A stretch of DNA of 64,000 bases from Serratia rubidaea (lineage in GTDB: Bacteria; Pseudomonadota; Gammaproteobacteria; Enterobacterales; Enterobacteriaceae): assembly GCA_901472405.1 (NCBI GenBank), contig LR590463.1, positions 4,092,001-4,156,000 on the forward strand, written 5' to 3'. Positions 51,113 to 59,414 of the stretch are shown here, in pieces. Numbering within the stretch: the stretch's first letter is position 1; each line of letters starts with the position of its first letter. The notes beneath the pieces were generated by a model, which worked only from the letters and a program-made list of their open reading frames with translations, was not told the DNA's origin and searched no databases. Position numbers and translations under genes: made by a program.

Positions 51113-51802
51113 ATGGGCTCTTCGCAGAAAAATGATGAATCTTATTTTAAGGGCCTCGTCACCATGATGGAGCACCTGAGCGAACCTTGGGGCATCAAGG
51201 ACCGGCAGTCCCGCCACCTCTATATGAACCGCGCCGCTTATCTCTATACCAATACGCCGCTGAACTTCGACGTCGCCGGCAAATATGACCACGAATTCCC
51301 CGCCGACTGGGCCGACTCTGCCGCCGACTTTATCGAGCACGATAAAATGACAGAGGCGGCGCGCGATCGGGTCACGGTGATCGAAACGCACTATTGGTAC
51401 GGTAAAGACAGCCTGACGCCGTTTATCAGCGAAAAGCTGCCGGTCTATAACGACGACGAGCAGATTATTGGCGTGATCTGGAACGCCAAACCGCTGAACA
51501 GCTTGTCGCCGCTGAAATACATCAATCAGCAAAAGCCCAGCATCTTGACCAGCGAGGTCAATCATGCGCTGTTCACCCGGGCCGAGCTTGATGTTATTTT
51601 CCTTATGCTGCAAAGGTTTACGGTGAAAGAGATCGCCAAAATCTATAGCGTCAGCAATAAAACCATCGAAAACCGCATTTACACCATTTACCAGAAAGCC
51701 GATGTGCATACCCAGCAGCAGTTCGAAGAGTATTGCCACTACGCTAATCTGGATAACTACATCCCCGACCGCCTGATAACCAAGGGCATTCAGTTTATCT
51801 GA
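51113..51802 (+). CDS. PAS-like/LuxR helix-turn-helix regulator
   Basis: A 229-residue regulator. The first 150 residues look like a PAS sensor (PWGIKDRQSRHLYMNRAAYL, and IIGVIWNAKPL). The C-terminal helix-turn-helix reads FTVKEIAKIYSVSNKTIENR and on, as in LuxR-type proteins of the HTH-only group. The ATG at 51113 is preceded by GAGGTGGGT. Lying between the acetyltransferase and permease genes, it probably regulates this operon. Confidence 0.85.
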   Translation: MGSSQKNDESYFKGLVTMMEHLSEPWGIKDRQSRHLYMNRAAYLYTNTPLNFDVAGKYDHEFPADWADSAADFIEHDKMTEAARDRVTVIETHYWYGKDSLTPFISEKLPVYNDDEQIIGVIWNAKPLNSLSPLKYINQQKPSILTSEVNHALFTRAELDVIFLMLQRFTVKEIAKIYSVSNKTIENRIYTIYQKADVHTQQQFEEYCHYANLDNYIPDRLITKGIQFI

Positions 51803-51822
51803 ACCACAAGGAAGCTCTCACC

Positions 51823-53124
51823 GTGATAAAGATCGAAGACTATCCGCTCACCCGGGTGCCGCAGGATAAAAGAGTGTCGTTTCTCAGCGTCGCCATCGTG
51901 CATATGGGCATGCTGACCGCACTGGACCAATTTATGCTCGGCGCCGTGCTCGGCAACGCCATGACGCTGGCCGATGCCTTCAGCGCCATTTTCGTCGGCA
52001 GCCTGATCTTCGGCGTGGTGACCTACGGCCTGGGGCTGGCGGGCATGCGCGAGGGGATATCCGGCAGCCTGCTGGCGCGCTGGTGCGGCTTCGGCCGTCT
52101 GGGATCGGTGCTGATCGGCGTGGTGGTGGCCGTCAGTCTGCTGGGCTGGTTCGGCATTCAAAACGCCATTTTCGCCAAGTCGCTCGACTTCGCGCTGGGC
52201 AATAAACTGGGCTTTGGCCTGGCCGCCGGGCTATCCGGCTCGTTGCTGACCATCCTGGTGGCGTTCGGCTTTAAAGCGCTGCGCATTGCCGCGCGCATCG
52301 CGGTGCCGATGTTCATCATGCTGGTGGCCTATATTTCGCTGACCACGCTTTCCGGCCATAACCTGCATGAAATTATCCAGCTCGCACCACCGGGCGAACC
52401 GCTGACCATCAGCGCCGGCATCACCATCGTCGTCGGCGGCGCCATCGTCGCCAGCCTGATGACGCCCGATCTGACCCGCTATGCCAAAAGCGGCAAGCAC
52501 GTGCTTGGCGTCACGGTCTTCACTATCGTCGCCGGCGAATTCGTAGTTAACGGCCTGGCGATCCTGATCGCCAAAACGCTGGGCACCGCCGACGTGGTGA
52601 CCATCATGTCGCAAGCGGCCGGCGGCGCCGGTCTGCTGGTGGTGGTGTTCTCCACCCTGCGCGTCAACGATCTTAACCTGTACTCCTCGTCATTAGGCAT
52701 CGTTAACGCGGTGGAAGGCATCACCGGCAAAAAGCTCAAGTACACCTACACCACGCTGGCCATCGGCATTCTGGGCACCACGCTGTCGGTGCTGGGCATT
52801 CTCGACCGTTTCGTCGACTTCCTGACGCTGCTCGGCGTCGTCTTCCCGCCGATTATCGGCATCATGCTGGTTGATTACTATCTGCTGCGCAGCCAACGCA
52901 AAATCCTGGACGAAAGCCGCCGTGCAGGCCGGCTGCCGGATGAAACAGCGGCCATCGGTTGGGCGGCGATCGTCGCCAGCATCGTCGGCGGCGCCGTCGG
53001 CCTGGCGACCGAATGGGGCGTGCCGACGCTCAACTCCCTGGTGGTCGCCAGCCTGCTGTATTGGCTGCTCAAACTGGCCTTCAGCCGGGCGCAAAAACCG
53101 CTGGCGTCACAGAAATCGCTCTGA
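51823..53124 (+). CDS. NCS1/CodB-like purine-cytosine permease
   Basis: A 433-residue transporter with about twelve membrane segments. VVAVSLLGWFGIQNAIFAKS, VVGGAIVASLMTPDLTRYAK and PPIIGIMLVDYYLLRSQRKI are hallmarks of the cytosine permease branch. It starts with GTG after AAGGAAG. No deaminase gene accompanies it, so the substrate could be cytosine or another nucleobase-like compound. A terminator follows. Confidence 0.88.
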   Translation: MIKIEDYPLTRVPQDKRVSFLSVAIVHMGMLTALDQFMLGAVLGNAMTLADAFSAIFVGSLIFGVVTYGLGLAGMREGISGSLLARWCGFGRLGSVLIGVVVAVSLLGWFGIQNAIFAKSLDFALGNKLGFGLAAGLSGSLLTILVAFGFKALRIAARIAVPMFIMLVAYISLTTLSGHNLHEIIQLAPPGEPLTISAGITIVVGGAIVASLMTPDLTRYAKSGKHVLGVTVFTIVAGEFVVNGLAILIAKTLGTADVVTIMSQAAGGAGLLVVVFSTLRVNDLNLYSSSLGIVNAVEGITGKKLKYTYTTLAIGILGTTLSVLGILDRFVDFLTLLGVVFPPIIGIMLVDYYLLRSQRKILDESRRAGRLPDETAAIGWAAIVASIVGGAVGLATEWGVPTLNSLVVASLLYWLLKLAFSRAQKPLASQKSL

Positions 53125-53130
53125 TCGAAC

Positions 53131-53156
53131 GCACGCCTCCCGTGAGGAGGCGTGCG
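53131..53156 (+). terminator. Terminator hairpin after the permease
   Basis: CGCACGCCTCC and GGAGGCGTGCG pair around CGTGA directly after the permease stop. The T tract is poor, so termination may be partial. Confidence 0.55.
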
Positions 53157-53233
53157 CTATATGGGGAAATGCAGGGTTCGCTGCAGAAGAAAGGGCCGAT
53201 TACACTGACATAAATTAACTTAGACAGATGTCG

Positions 53234-53653
53234 TTACGGCCTGCCCTCATAGCCGTCCAAATAGGTACCCTCAATCGCGTCCCCCATGGCCTTACGCTCT
53301 TTTGGTGAAAGGTTTCGGTCATCATTGTAAGTCCGCCCCGCAAACGTTGTTTTCCCCTGAATGGATGTCAGGAAATCTTCACTACGGAACAGGGAAACCC
53401 GTTTCATTGCCTCATCCCGGGACACACCTGCCGCCCTGTCCTTGATCCCCATCTCCCGGAACTGTTGGAAGAACGGCACCATCAACCGGGCGCTGTCGGA
53501 CTTTTTAATACGAAAATGCGGATCGAAACCCTCATCTGCCGCGTAAACATACTGTCGTGCATGGCGCTCAACGCTGGTTTTAGGGGCGCATGCCGATGTC
53601 ATCAATGCCGCAATCAGCATAGAGACAAAAAGAATCACATAGGGTCGTTTCAT
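53234..53653 (-). CDS. Exc2 family lipoprotein
   Basis: A 139-residue lipoprotein with lipobox MTSAC (lipidated cysteine at about residue 22). The mature part contains RQYVYAADEGFDPHFRIKKS, then FREMGIKDRAAGVSRDEAMK and LSPKERKAMGDAIEGTYLDG. I associate this with the Exc2 family, named after an entry-exclusion protein of colicin plasmids; the recall is moderate. It lies next to the bacteriocin genes, which supports a plasmid origin for the locus. Function here is unknown. Confidence 0.65.
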   Translation of the reverse strand: MKRPYVILFVSMLIAALMTSACAPKTSVERHARQYVYAADEGFDPHFRIKKSDSARLMVPFFQQFREMGIKDRAAGVSRDEAMKRVSLFRSEDFLTSIQGKTTFAGRTYNDDRNLSPKERKAMGDAIEGTYLDGYEGRP

Positions 53654-53959
53654 AAAGGTCTCCTTGTTAGAAAAAATTCCCTATTCAATCTTTGCACTCC
53701 CTCTCCTTTATACCGCCCAGGTAAAGAGTGTCAGGAGCCCAGGGAAAGCGGAATAAAAATAACACTTTTCTATACGAACCTTCACTGTCATTCACTATAT
53801 AAATTGGTCGAGATTACAGGTAATAACGACAGTGAAAACGCTCACCATAATACATTTGACGACAGCAGAAATCCCGACATGAAAACGCAAGTTCAGAAAA
53901 CCATCCCAGTTCGCCGGATAATGAGAATAACTCAAGCGAGTAACCTCCGTCCCCTTGGG
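53654..53959. other. Region between Exc2 gene and colicin promoter
   Basis: About 300 bases, AT-rich, with no credible gene. It contains the presumed promoter of the lipoprotein gene on the minus strand. Confidence 0.35.
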
Positions 53960-54012
53960 TTGACATCGACGTGGAGTGCTTGTAAATTACCCAATACTGT
54001 ATATATGTACAG
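53960..54012 (+). promoter_or_regulatory. SOS-controlled colicin promoter with LexA box
   Basis: TTGACA (53960-53965) and TAAATT (53983-53988) are separated by 17 bases, a good sigma-70 promoter. CTGTATATATGTACAG at 53997-54012 matches the LexA box (CTGT-N8-ACAG) just downstream of the -10. This is the classical arrangement of colicin genes, which are repressed by LexA and induced by DNA damage. Only one clear box is seen, where many colicins have two overlapping ones. Confidence 0.85.
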
Positions 54013-54054
54013 TATTAATTAAGGATAATTTATAGTCAGTTTACGGAGGTAAAC

Positions 54055-55230
54055 ATGTTTTTTAATACAAACACAAAGTTTAAGCTGCTTGCACCACGCA
54101 ATGAGGACAGCATGACAGTTTCGGGTTCAAGCGGTCGCCCAGGCCAACAGGACCCAGTGGAAATGCTGGGGGAAATGGAGGGAGTTCTTCGTCTGGCGGA
54201 AAACGTTCTTCACGGCTCCAAATTGTCGGTGAGTCACGAGCCAAAGCTCTAGGTATAAACCCGCAACATATTCTTTTTTATTATATTGATGAAGATCGAA
54301 ACATCATGGCCGTCACTCAAGGTTTCGTTATGGTCGATGATGATATACATCCTGCCAGAACCAATTTGGGTCCGGCACCTGCGGATTTACTCAATGACAG
54401 CGGTAACAGCGGTACTAAAAGTTATAGTAATATTACAGAACAATATGGTGGTGATATTTCTGATTCTCGCATCACTACATTGCATAAAATCATTAGGGAT
54501 AATGCTTTCTGGGCTAATCACTCAGACTCGGGCGTAAGAATAACCAACGCACGACAAGCAACTCTTGGAGCCAAATTTGAGCTAGCTAAGATTGATTTAG
54601 TCCGTAAAATCATAGAAGAGCAAAATTTAAAAAAAGACGAGAAAGAGGCATTAACAAAAGCCAGTGAACTGCTCGCTGACATGGGGGGTAAAATCGGCGA
54701 TGTTATTGGTGAAAAATACAAATCAGTGTCAAAGGAAATCGCCGAAAACGTTAGAAACTTTCAAGGAAAAACCATTCGCAGCCATACCGATGCCATGGCA
54801 TCCCTAAATAAAATCCTGGCCAACCCAGGAATGAAAATAAAAAAAAAGGTGACAGTGAGGCGCTGAGTAATGCGTGGAAACTCCTGAATGCCAACGATAT
54901 GGCAAACAAGCTTGGGAATCTAAGTAGGGCGTTCAAAGTCGCTGATGTAGCAATAAAGGTTGATAAAGTTCGAAAGAAGAGCATAGAGGGATATGAAACA
55001 GGGAACTGGGCTCCCCTAATGCTAGAGGTGGAATCCTGGGTTCTGAGTGTATGGCGGCAAGTCTGGCTATCGCATTGTTTGGCGCCATCATTGGTGCAAT
55101 GTCTCTCCCCGGCCTGGCAATAACAGCTTTAAATATATTTGGAATCATAGGAATAAGCTACTTAGCTTCGTTTATTGATGCAGGAATGGCCGATAGGATA
55201 AATAAAGAAATAATTCGCCAAGTGAATTAA
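54055..55230 (+). CDS. Pore-forming colicin with TonB-box-like motif and colicin A-type pore domain, frameshifts in read
   Basis: Restoring one base near 54153, one A in the run near 54847 and one G near 55048 gives 392 residues. Residues 18-22 read DSMTV, a pentapeptide like the TonB boxes of group B colicins. A glycine/serine-rich linker (about 23-52) follows, then a central domain of unknown receptor specificity (about 55-185, QIVGESRAKALGINPQHILF). Residues about 190-392 match the colicin A pore domain as I recall it: NFQGKTIRS, MANKLGNLSRAFKVADVAIK, SIEGYETGNWAPLMLEVESW and a hydrophobic hairpin. It should kill related bacteria by depolarising the inner membrane. ACGGAGGTAA precedes the start. 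No lysis gene is seen. Confidence 0.88.
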
Positions 55231-55237
55231 TAAAGTA

Positions 55238-55266
55238 AAGAGAGGTGGTTTTACCACCTTTCTTTA
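55238..55266. terminator. Bidirectional terminator between colicin and immunity genes
   Basis: AGGTGGT and ACCACCT pair around three Ts, with AAAG/CTTT extensions on each side. The stop codon of the immunity gene lies within the stem-loop, so the two convergent genes share this structure. Confidence 0.7.
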
Positions 55267-55785
55267 AAGGCCCTAAACGTACCGATAAAAAACCAAAGAT
55301 ATAAATAAGTAAACAAAAAAATAACACAGTACAGGCTAATATAAAAGAATGACAAGAAAATGTCATTTGTAGACATGAGGTTAAGTACCCGGGCCGAGTT
55401 AGTTAACTCTTTATTAGTAAGCAAGAAGCTATAAATCAATACCATGTAAAAAAAAAGAGAACAAAAGATAGAGTCTTAACAAATACCATTTTGGACTTAT
55501 CTTTTTTAACCTAAGTTTTTTGTTTGTAATCAAAAACAAAACAAAAGCAACAAATGGTGATGTTTTCACATAAACATCCATCACCTTGCTTAATAAAGGA
55601 CTTTTAAATGAATAAATTGCAGGCAGGTGACGGGTAATAGAGGCAACGTTATTCAACATGGTAGATGTTGGATCTTGAACGTAAATACCAATTATGAAAA
55701 AAAATGGCAACAGAGCAACAAACAGGACAAGAAACATCACTTTTGCCACCTGACCACCGTTATCAACCTCATTACGAATATCCAT
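55251..55785 (-). CDS. Colicin A-type immunity protein, frameshift in read
   Basis: Two frames join at an A run near 55446-55454 to give about 178 residues, the length of the colicin A immunity protein. There are four hydrophobic segments, the first in VMFLVLFVALLPFFFIIGIY. LLSKVMDVYVKTSPFVAFVL and STNDIFLSFFYISLYCVIFL align with the colicin A immunity protein as I recall it. Such proteins sit in the inner membrane and block the cognate pore. It is encoded antisense to the colicin, as for colicin A, and is expected to be expressed constitutively. Confidence 0.85.
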
Positions 55786-56138
55786 TTTAAATATACCACC
55801 ATCACATTTATTTCACCCTGAAAACCATAACGAAAATTAATAATAAATTGAATTATTCATGCTTATTAACAATAAGTTATAGCTTATCAGCACCCGCTCA
55901 ATGAGTATTCACTATGATAACGAATAAATCCAGCAGGAGTAGCAACACAATGAGGTTCTATCAGAAAAAAGAGAGCGCATTCATCTAACAAAAAGCCTGA
56001 AAAAAAGATAGGGGCACCCCAACTGCCGACAGTCCGACTCCCCCTATTTATACAAATCGCCTGCGGCGGATTTTTCATTTTCCGGGGAAGGTTCTTCATC
56101 GGACACCGCCCCCGAAGACATCGCCTATGCCGGCCGTA
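55786..56138. other. Region after the immunity gene, no lysis gene found
   Basis: This 353-base region is where colicin A plasmids carry the lysis gene. I see no small lipoprotein frame. A hairpin, AAATCGCC/GGCGGATTT followed by Ts near 56050-56072, may end transcription. A 70-codon minus-strand frame (55887-56099) has no recognisable product. Confidence 0.4.
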
Positions 56139-57083
56139 TTATCTCAATGACTTATCAACCAAAGCGCCCACCTGCACAGGGTTCGGTAATATCTTTAACT
56201 GATAAAACAAATCAGCCACCGGTTGCAGCCTGTCGATATCCTGCTGACTAACGCTATGCACACCTTTGGAGGTACGGCTCGCAATGCGTCGGGCGGTATC
56301 GAGCGGCAGACGCGTCAGCCGTGCGTAAACCTTGGCGTATTCTTCCGGGTTGTCGAGCGCCCACTGCCGCGCCTTGGCGACGCGTTCGGCAAAGTCTTTA
56401 ATGGCCGCCCGCTTGTCCGGGTCGGCCAGTGAGCGCGTGGTGGCGGTCAAAAAGCCAAGCGACGGCGTTAATCCCTGGCCATCGCGCAACAGGCGCGCAC
56501 CGTTCTGCTCCGCAACGCCCAGATAGGGATCAAACACCGCCCAGGCGGCGACTCTGCCGGTATTGAATGCCGCGCTGGCGTCGGTGGGCATCACAAACTG
56601 GATCTGTACATCTTCCCGCTGTAGCCCGGCCTCTTGCAGCGCCGCATACAGCAGATTTTGCGAAATGCTGCCGCGCGCCGACGACACCACCACCGTCTGC
56701 CCTTGCAACTGGCGGACGCTGTGGAGCGGTGAATCTTTGGGCACGATAATCCCGTTAGACTGGGCATAACCCACGTTGGTCTGAATTAACTTAAAATCCA
56801 CCCCGCCCGCCGCGGCCATTAAGATCGGCAGATCCCCGGCATAGGAGGTATCTACGGCGTCTGCGCGCTGCGCTTCAAACAGCGGCGCCGCCCCCTGGAA
56901 ATTGGCCCACCGATACTGATAGGGCGCATCTTTCATCACGCCGGCGGCCTCAACCAGACTGCGCAGCCCGCGCGCCTGATCGCCCAGCACCAAGCTGGCA
57001 TCGCCGATCGCCCCGTGCGCCAACGATGTCATCAGCAGCGCGGCGCTCAGCCCCGCGGCCCGAATTAACACAGCAACCTTCAT
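56139..57083 (-). CDS. SsuA-like ABC transporter substrate-binding protein
   Basis: A 314-residue periplasmic protein with signal peptide MKVAVLIRAAGLSAALLMTS ending near AHG. Segments YAGDLPILMAAAGGVDFKLI, SNGIIVPKDSPLHSVRQLQG and RVAAWAVFDPYLGVAEQNGA are typical of binding proteins for sulfonates, taurine or nitrate. It is the last gene of the minus-strand unit with the rhodanese and cysteine dioxygenase-like genes, so an organosulfur ligand is likely. Confidence 0.85.
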   Translation of the reverse strand: MKVAVLIRAAGLSAALLMTSLAHGAIGDASLVLGDQARGLRSLVEAAGVMKDAPYQYRWANFQGAAPLFEAQRADAVDTSYAGDLPILMAAAGGVDFKLIQTNVGYAQSNGIIVPKDSPLHSVRQLQGQTVVVSSARGSISQNLLYAALQEAGLQREDVQIQFVMPTDASAAFNTGRVAAWAVFDPYLGVAEQNGARLLRDGQGLTPSLGFLTATTRSLADPDKRAAIKDFAERVAKARQWALDNPEEYAKVYARLTRLPLDTARRIASRTSKGVHSVSQQDIDRLQPVADLFYQLKILPNPVQVGALVDKSLR

Positions 57084-57123
57084 CCTACCGTTCCTCTTTA
57101 CCGGCCATGTCTTGCCTGATGAT

Positions 57124-58703
57124 TCAGAGCACGTTAAAGCCATGCGTGGCGTCACGTTCCAGTTGCGCCACCAGCCCGAACTCCCAGTCCAGATACGCCT
57201 GCATCGCCTCACGCGGGTTGTCCGTCCCTTCATACGGACGGCGGTAACGATCGATCCGCGGTGAGATCAGGCGACCTTCCCCGCTCACCAGCGGCCGATC
57301 TTCGGCGATCCACGCCTGCGTTCCGCCGGCCAGCAGCCGTACCGGCTTGCCGGTCAGCGCGGCCACGTCCGGAACCGCATAGCGCGCCAGCAGGCTGCTG
57401 CCGCAGGTCAGCACGTAGCGTTCGGCCGGCGGCAGGTTTTCCAATGCCAACGGCAGCCGCGAGCGGATAACCCAGTGCGCGCCGGGAATATGGCGCGCCA
57501 CGTAGTTGGCGCTGGTGGTAAAGTCCAACAGCACCGTCCCCGGCTGCTCCAGCAGTTCAGCCAGCTGCGCGGGAGTGATTTCATCTGCCGGCGGCGCCGG
57601 CGGCAGCACGGCGGCGGGATCGCCCTGCTCGCTAAAATCATCGGCAGTCAGGCCGTCTAACACCGCGACCTCCCAGCCCATCTGCGCCAGCCAGGAAGCG
57701 CTCATATTGGCGCGCACGCCGTCATCGTCCACCAGCACCACGCGGGCGCCGCGTACGCTGGCATAGTGATCCGTCTCCTGCACCAGCTGCCCGCCCGGCG
57801 TGCTGTGGCTGCCCGCCACATGCCCGGCGCGATACGCCTCGGGGTTGCGTACATCAAACAGGTAGGTGGTGCGCGCCGTATCCCGCTGCCATAACGCCAG
57901 CGTTTCACGGTCAATGCGCCTTACGCCGGCCTCATCGGCTACCCGCCGCGCCTGCTGTCGGGCCTGCGCCAGATTATCCGCGCTATCCGGGTAGCGGCGC
58001 TGCTGCTGGTGTTCCAGCGCAAACCCCGCCAGCCCCAGCCGATGGTGCCGTTGCGTAACGCCGCCACCGGATTGGGGATGCCGGCATTAATCAGCGACTG
58101 GGTGCCGATAATGCTGCGCGTACGCCCGGCGCAGTTAACAATAACCCGGGTGTCAGGATTCGGCGCCAGCGCATGGATCCTCAGCACCAACTCCGCGCCC
58201 GGCACGCTGGTGCTGGTGGGGATGCTCATGGTCTGATACTCATCAAAGCGGCGCGCATCAACGATGACCACATCGGCATGGCGATCGATAAGCGCCTTAA
58301 CCTGCTCTGCGGTCAGCGATGGCGTGTTCCTGCGGTTTTCCACCAGTTCGCCAAACGCCTTGCTGGGCGTATTCACGTCCTGAAAAATTTCACCGCCGGC
58401 GGCACGCCAGCCCGCCAGACCGCCGCTCAGCAGGGCAACATCGTCGTAGCCGAACTGCCGCAATCGCCCTGCCGCCTGCTCAGCCAACCCTTCGCCAGCG
58501 TCATAAACGACGATCGGCGTGGTACGGCGCGGAATACGCCGATAGATTTCCAGCTCCAGTTTGCTCAGCGGAATATTCACCGCAAACAGCGGGTGGCTTG
58601 CCGCAAACTCGGCTTCTTCACGCACATCGATCAACGCCAGTTCCTGACCAGCCACTAACGCGGCGCGCAGCGTGGGAAAATCACGGTAAACAAAGGCAGT
58701 CAT
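57124..58703 (-). CDS. Four-domain rhodanese-like sulfurtransferase, frameshift in read
   Basis: Restored length is 526 residues after adding one G near 58035 (TGGGGCTGG). Four rhodanese modules can be traced. Modules 1 and 3 have acidic loops (VVYDAGEG and VLVDDDG) in place of the catalytic cysteine. Module 2 has Cys191 in IVNCAGRTRSI, and module 4 has a cysteine in YVLTCGSSLLA. Alternating inactive and active modules are usual in tandem rhodaneses. It lies two bases after the cysteine dioxygenase-like gene and 40 before the binding protein. A role in moving sulfane sulfur to sulfite is inferred. Confidence 0.85.
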
Positions 58704-58705
58704 AG

Positions 58706-59305
58706 TTACACGTCCTTAGAAAAGTCCAAGATATGAGTCGGTTGCGGATTGGAGTAGCCGGAAACGAAGGGCTTCACGACGCCACTTTCGCTGTACACCG
58801 CACGCCTGACGGCGCCGATATTGCCGCCATACACATGAATACTGATCGAAACGCGATCGCTAAACGCATTGCGGACCTGGTGAATATCCCCGTCCTGCTC
58901 GGACAGCTTCGCCACCTGGCCGACGGTTAACCGCTCGGCGTCGCCCGCGGTTCGGGGCATCCCCTGGGCGTCCAGCACGTAGCGCTGGTTAATTTCAGCG
59001 CCGCGCAGCACGCCAATCAGCCCCCACACGCGGTGGTCATGGATCGGCGTAATCTGTCCCGGCCCCCAAACGAAGCTGACGATGGAAAAGCGCTGCTCGG
59101 CATCCATATGCAGCAGGTACTGTTGATAGTGCTGAGGATGAGGAGCGGCGTATTCTTCCGCCAGCCAGTCATCCTGCCGCACCAGCTCGGCCAGCCGCGG
59201 CGCTGCCTGTGCCAGTCGCGCCGCATCGCTCAGCGGCTGCTGATGCAGTTGCTCCAGATGTTTGATGAACTGACGTAAACGGTCTAAAGGTAATGGCGTT
59301 GTCAT
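58706..59305 (-). CDS. Cysteine dioxygenase-like cupin protein
   Basis: A 199-residue thiol dioxygenase. TPIHDHRVWGLIGVLRGAEI carries the two iron-binding histidines, and ISIHVYGGNIGAVRRAVY carries the third. Such enzymes oxidise cysteine, or a related thiol, to its sulfinate with iron and oxygen. The family includes 3-mercaptopropionate dioxygenases, so the true substrate is open. It is the first gene of the minus-strand unit and faces the LysR gene across the repeated ATGCAT element. Confidence 0.85.
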   Translation of the reverse strand: MTTPLPLDRLRQFIKHLEQLHQQPLSDAARLAQAAPRLAELVRQDDWLAEEYAAPHPQHYQQYLLHMDAEQRFSIVSFVWGPGQITPIHDHRVWGLIGVLRGAEINQRYVLDAQGMPRTAGDAERLTVGQVAKLSEQDGDIHQVRNAFSDRVSISIHVYGGNIGAVRRAVYSESGVVKPFVSGYSNPQPTHILDFSKDV

Positions 59306-59363
59306 AAGGCTTTCCTGTCTGAGGCCTGCCTAGCACGCTAACAGAGAACCAAACATTAACTAA

Positions 59364-59392
59364 ATGCATTTTTTTGATAAACTAAAATGCAC
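59364..59392. promoter_or_regulatory. Paired ATGCA element, site 1 (between dioxygenase and lysR genes)
   Basis: ATGCAT (59364-59369) and ATGCAC (59387-59392) lie 23 bases apart, start to start, with GATAAA and an A run between them. The same arrangement occurs at 60341-60369 before the monooxygenase operon. It is a candidate binding site for the neighbouring LysR regulator. Confidence 0.5.
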
Positions 59393-59414
59393 AATACACA
59401 TAAACAGGAAACCC

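Noticed and set aside
55887-56099. A 70-codon minus-strand frame after the immunity gene
   Set aside because: No recognisable family. It resembles phage-associated small frames only vaguely, so no function is proposed.
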